DNA of 64,000 bases from Candidatus Zixiibacteriota bacterium (lineage in GTDB: Bacteria; Zixibacteria; MSB-5A5; GN15; FEB-12): contig JAWXAN010000042.1 of the NCBI GenBank assembly GCA_034439475.1, positions 1 to 64,000 of the forward strand. The letters are read 5' to 3'. Below, in pieces: positions 60,791 to 64,000 of this stretch (positions are counted from its first letter, which is position 1; each line of letters opens with the position of its first letter). The position numbers and the translations under genes are program-made. The notes below the pieces were generated by a model. It had not been told where the DNA came from, did no database searches, and saw nothing but the letters and a program-made list of their open reading frames with translations.

Positions 60791-62653
60791 GTGCCCCACT
60801 TTTCCGAACTTAAACGAACCCACAATTGCGGCGAACTCCGCCCTGACAAAGTCGGTAAGGCTGTCCGACTGAATGGCTGGGTCAATACATATAGAAACCT
60901 CGGCGGATTACTTTTTCTTGATTTGCGCGATAGATACGGTATCACCCAAGTCGTTATCAATCCTGATACTTTCGACAAGCAAATGCTCATCGAAGCCGAG
61001 CGGACCCGGTCTGAATTTGTCGTGGCTGTCACCGGCCATGTTCGCAAACGCCCCGATGGAACCGCCAATCCCAAACTTATGACCGGCGAGATCGATGTTG
61101 TGGCCGACAGTTTCCACATTCTCTCCGAATCGAAAACGCCCCCTTTTGAGATTACTGAAAAATCCACCGCCAACGAGCAATTGCGCCTTGAGTACCGGTA
61201 TCTGGACTTGCGCCGGAAACCGCTTCAGGACAATCTGCGTTTACGCCATCAGGTGGCCCTTGCAGTAAGAAATTATCTCAGTTCAGTCGGTTTCTATGAA
61301 ATAGAGACGCCTCTGCTTATGCGTTCCACGCCCGAAGGCGCGCGCGATTACGTTGTGCCAAGCCGCACCTTGCGCGGTAAATTCTACGCCCTCCCGCAAT
61401 CTCCGCAACTGCTCAAACAGATTCTAATGGTCTCCGGATTCGATAAATATTTCCAACTTGCGCGATGTCTTCGCGATGAAGACCTTCGCGCTGACCGTCA
61501 GCCTGAGCACACCCAGATCGATCTTGAGATGTCTTATGTCACGCCATCCGATGTCTGGGATGTTGTCGAAGGAATGCTGGCGTATGTCTATAAGAATGTG
61601 CTGGGGATAACGATTGAAACCCCGTTTCTAAGACTTGATTATGACGAAGTGATGAAACGATGGGGGATAGACAAACCCGATTTACGTTTAGGAATGGAGA
61701 TTGTCGATCTTTCGTCATTGGTGAAGGATTCCACTTTTGCTCTCTTTGCCGACAATGTGAAAAATGGCGGGGTGGTGAAGGGGATTGTGCTCAAAGGGGG
61801 CGGTTCATATTCACGCAAACAGATCGATGACCTGACTGTCAAAGCGAAAGAATTCGGAGCGGGGGGATTGGCGTATGTCCTTCGCACAGGAGGAGAGTAC
61901 AAATCACCGATCGCAAAGTTTCTCGGCTACGAGACGATTAAATCCTTGTGCGCCCATGCCAAAACCGAAGACGGCGACGCGCTTTTTATCGTGTCAGACA
62001 AATCATATAGGGCCGAGTCAATCCTCGGTCAACTGCGGCTTAACCTTGGCCGGGAACATGGTATGATCAAACACGGAGAGTATAAGTTTTTATGGGTTAC
62101 TCATTTCCCATTGCTTGATTATAATGCCGAGACAAAGGGATGGGATGCTATGCACAATATTGTTTCGCATCCGGTTGAAGCCGACCTTGCGCTAATAGAC
62201 GAGGGGCTGACATCGAAGCTCGACGGATCAGACCTGAATCATCCGTGGCGCCGGGTCAAAGCCTTGCAGTATGATATCGTCATCAACGGTTCTGAGATAG
62301 GCTCGGGGGGACAACGCATCAATCGGCGAGATTTACAGGAAAAAATACTGAAGATTCTTGGAATTGACGCTCAGCGCGCCGACAGAATGTTCGGTTTTCT
62401 TTTGCGTGCGCTCGAGTACGGTGCGCCTCCGCACGCCGGAATTGGAATGGGACTAGATCGTCTTATCTCCATTATCGCTGGTTGCGATTCAATCCGAGAT
62501 GTTATAGCTTTTCCGAAGACCGCCAATGGAAGCTCACCGATGGATAACTCGCCATCGTACATAGAACAGCATCAACTCGATGAACTTGGTATAATAATAA
62601 AAGCGGAGGTGGAGGCTACAGCCGTATTATGCTCACAAACACGGGAGAAGTAA
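60791..62653 (+). CDS. aspS: aspartyl-tRNA synthetase
   Basis: A 620-residue class II synthetase of the bacterial type. An N-terminal anticodon-binding OB fold (residues about 15-105, GWVNTYRNLGGLLFLDLRDRYG), motif 2 region and motif 3 (GIGMGLDRLISIIAGCDSIRDVIAFPK) are visible, with the bacterial GAD insertion (about 300-420). It charges tRNA-Asp, possibly also tRNA-Asn. GTG 60791 starts it, with GAGG about 10 bases ahead. The 3' end overlaps the next gene by 25 bases. Confidence 0.95.
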   Translation: MPHFSELKRTHNCGELRPDKVGKAVRLNGWVNTYRNLGGLLFLDLRDRYGITQVVINPDTFDKQMLIEAERTRSEFVVAVTGHVRKRPDGTANPKLMTGEIDVVADSFHILSESKTPPFEITEKSTANEQLRLEYRYLDLRRKPLQDNLRLRHQVALAVRNYLSSVGFYEIETPLLMRSTPEGARDYVVPSRTLRGKFYALPQSPQLLKQILMVSGFDKYFQLARCLRDEDLRADRQPEHTQIDLEMSYVTPSDVWDVVEGMLAYVYKNVLGITIETPFLRLDYDEVMKRWGIDKPDLRLGMEIVDLSSLVKDSTFALFADNVKNGGVVKGIVLKGGGSYSRKQIDDLTVKAKEFGAGGLAYVLRTGGEYKSPIAKFLGYETIKSLCAHAKTEDGDALFIVSDKSYRAESILGQLRLNLGREHGMIKHGEYKFLWVTHFPLLDYNAETKGWDAMHNIVSHPVEADLALIDEGLTSKLDGSDLNHPWRRVKALQYDIVINGSEIGSGGQRINRRDLQEKILKILGIDAQRADRMFGFLLRALEYGAPPHAGIGMGLDRLISIIAGCDSIRDVIAFPKTANGSSPMDNSPSYIEQHQLDELGIIIKAEVEATAVLCSQTREK

Positions 62654-63612
62654 AACTACGCTCATTCAGCGTACAAGGAATCGATCAGCGGCTTCTTTTT
62701 GGCCAGAACGATATTTTCCTCAGGCTTATAGAATCACGTTTTCACTCAAAAATAATAGCCCGAGGAGATAAAATTGTTCTTGAAGGTTCACCCACTGAGA
62801 TAGACCAGCTTCTGCGACTGCTCGGAGATTTAGTCACCCGGCTCAAACAAGGTGATAACATCACCGAACAGTATGTCAACTACGCCATCAGCATGGTCAA
62901 AGAGAACGGTCATGGTCCGGCAACTGATATTTCAACTGAGGGCCTTCTCACCAGCGCGCTCAAAAAAGTTATAAAGCCAAAAACAGTCGGCCAGACAAAA
63001 TATGTCGAAGCCGTAGATGAAAACGATCTGGTTTTTGCCATAGGCCCCGCCGGAACCGGCAAGACCTATCTTGCAGTTGCGATGGCTGTCGCTGAACTCA
63101 AAGCAAAACGAGTCAATCGGATTGTCTTTACCCGTCCCGCCGTCGAAGCCGGTGAATCGCTTGGATTTCTGCCGGGGGACATTCGCGCCAAAGTTGATCC
63201 GTATCTTCGGCCGGTTTATGACGCGCTCTATGATATGCTCCAGCCTGAGAAGATACGAAACTTATTAGAGATTGGCGTTATCGAGATTGCGCCTTTGGCA
63301 TTTATGCGAGGCCGCACGCTCAACGAGGCCTTTGTGGTATTGGACGAAGCGCAGAATACAACGAGCGCTCAGATGAAAATGTTTCTGACCCGAATAGGGG
63401 AGAAATCCAAAGCCGTTATCACCGGTGATGTCACACAGATTGATTTGGATGAGCGGCACACATCGGGTCTGGTGACTGTGCAGAAAATCCTCAAAGGGGT
63501 CGAAGGTATTGAATTCATGTATCTGACTGAAAAGGATGTCGTGCGTCACCGGCTCGTACAAAGCATCATTAAAGCCTATGAGAAGCATGAGAAACCACGG
63601 CGGAAGGAGTAG
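62629..63612 (+). CDS. ybeZ: PhoH-family ATPase
   Basis: A 327-residue PhoH-like protein: Walker A GPAGTGKT (about 140-147), VFTRPAVEAGESLGFLPGD, VVLDEAQNT Walker B and a DVVRHRLVQ end. The family is linked to RNA handling and ribosome maturation. The order PhoH then 7TM-HD then (outside) YbeY is conserved in many bacteria. ATG 62629 lies inside the 3' end of aspS. Confidence 0.92.
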   Translation: MLTNTGEVKLRSFSVQGIDQRLLFGQNDIFLRLIESRFHSKIIARGDKIVLEGSPTEIDQLLRLLGDLVTRLKQGDNITEQYVNYAISMVKENGHGPATDISTEGLLTSALKKVIKPKTVGQTKYVEAVDENDLVFAIGPAGTGKTYLAVAMAVAELKAKRVNRIVFTRPAVEAGESLGFLPGDIRAKVDPYLRPVYDALYDMLQPEKIRNLLEIGVIEIAPLAFMRGRTLNEAFVVLDEAQNTTSAQMKMFLTRIGEKSKAVITGDVTQIDLDERHTSGLVTVQKILKGVEGIEFMYLTEKDVVRHRLVQSIIKAYEKHEKPRRKE

Positions 63613-63636
63613 GCGGCCTGCTGGGGCAATCGCCGT

Positions 63637-64000
63637 ATGTTTTCACTCTTACTGAGAGCCCGACGGGGCATCAAGAGACTGCTGAAAGTACAGAGCCTGA
63701 ATCGACGGAAAGAAGCTCCGGGGATTCGTTCAAAGGCTCTCAAGTACGGCATGCTTGCGTTTTTTTCAATCGCCATTGGTGTTCTCTATCCCGGTCAGTC
63801 GCTTTTTGACCCGCTTGATATTCCACGCGAGGGAGAGACTGCCGCCGAGGAAATTACCGCTCCGTTTCAAATCGTCATCAACAAAACCGAACGGGAACTC
63901 AGGGCCGAAGAAAATGAAATCAAGTCAAATATCCTTCACATTGTCGACCATGATTCGACAGTTCTTCCACGCATATTAGATTCACTTGCTCTTTTTATTG
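63637..64000 (+). CDS. 7TM-HD phosphohydrolase, N-terminus (cut by window end)
   Basis: The first 121 residues of a protein that runs off the right edge. A basic start leads to one membrane helix (MLAFFSIAIGVLYPGQSLF) and the EEITAPFQIVINKTEREL extracellular region, matching YqfF/PgpH-type proteins (7TMR-HDED plus HD phosphohydrolase), which degrade c-di-AMP in some bacteria. It follows phoH by 24 bases in the conserved gene order. The catalytic HD part is not visible. Confidence 0.82.
   Translation, partial: MFSLLLRARRGIKRLLKVQSLNRRKEAPGIRSKALKYGMLAFFSIAIGVLYPGQSLFDPLDIPREGETAAEEITAPFQIVINKTERELRAEENEIKSNILHIVDHDSTVLPRILDSLALFI

Overview
The window looks like a chromosomal segment from an uncultured bacterium of the Fibrobacteres-Chlorobi-Bacteroidetes (FCB) superphylum. 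My best guess is candidate phylum Zixibacteria, inferred from protein style and not from a marker search. Pointers are paired dockerin-like C-termini (GNVDC...DISDLTxLID) on two secreted proteins, a TonB-dependent receptor followed by a protein with a FlgD/T9SS-like C-terminus and a PorV-type protein, many two-component proteins, and GC-moderate DNA with consensus TTGACA-N16/17-TATAxT promoters.

Layout. 1-670: end of a dockerin-type secreted protein, then a cluster of hairpins. 669-4140: a PqqD-like/site-2-protease/HlyD fusion, a small Cys/His-rich exported protein, and a stand-alone transcription unit for a 25-residue peptide (own promoter, 5' hairpin, strong ribosome site, own terminator). 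This is the most novel-looking locus here. 4141-8919 (minus): a Ser/Thr kinase with TPRs directly coupled to a GAF/PAS histidine kinase. 9097-10839 (minus): a bactofilin-like/Omp85-like outer-membrane protein. 10975-14126 (minus): an RsbU/RsbW/RsbV-like partner-switching module. 14368-16130: two lipoproteins. 16298-19437: icd-purE-purK operon. 19438-28618: mixed housekeeping genes (DinB-like, VOC, receiver, pyruvate kinase, deacetylase-like, class II ribonucleotide reductase, acpS, pyrE) and a minus-strand structured RNA with 6S-like architecture. 28615-33740 (minus): a five-gene signalling operon (binding protein, histidine kinase, two receivers, receiver-kinase hybrid). 33946-40386: TonB receptor/surface protein/PorV operon with terminator, followed by a putative gluzincin peptidase and sthA. 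43796-48511 (minus): dnaX-ybaB-recR plus a membrane TPR protein. 48720-50113: a CTG-start outer-membrane protein candidate, tRNA-Ala and a long-form SRP RNA with terminator. 50143-53084 (minus): PhoD-like phosphatase with dockerin pair, mscL, and a barrel protein. 53289-55057: two EamA transporters. 55442-58264: NlpC/P60 protein, PtsN-like protein and a secreted protein cut short beside a restriction-modification island. 58275-60610: MvaI/BcnI-like endonuclease, XRE regulator and m4C-type methyltransferase. 60791-64000: aspS-phoH-HD phosphohydrolase (cut by the window end).

The genes fall into a housekeeping backbone (purine, pyrimidine, central carbon, replication/repair, translation, protein targeting) interleaved with a heavy signalling and envelope load. 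Intergenic regions carry at least two families of dispersed inverted repeats at several distant sites in both orientations. No rRNA, CRISPR array, transposase or prophage was seen. All functions come from reading motifs by eye; no database search was run.
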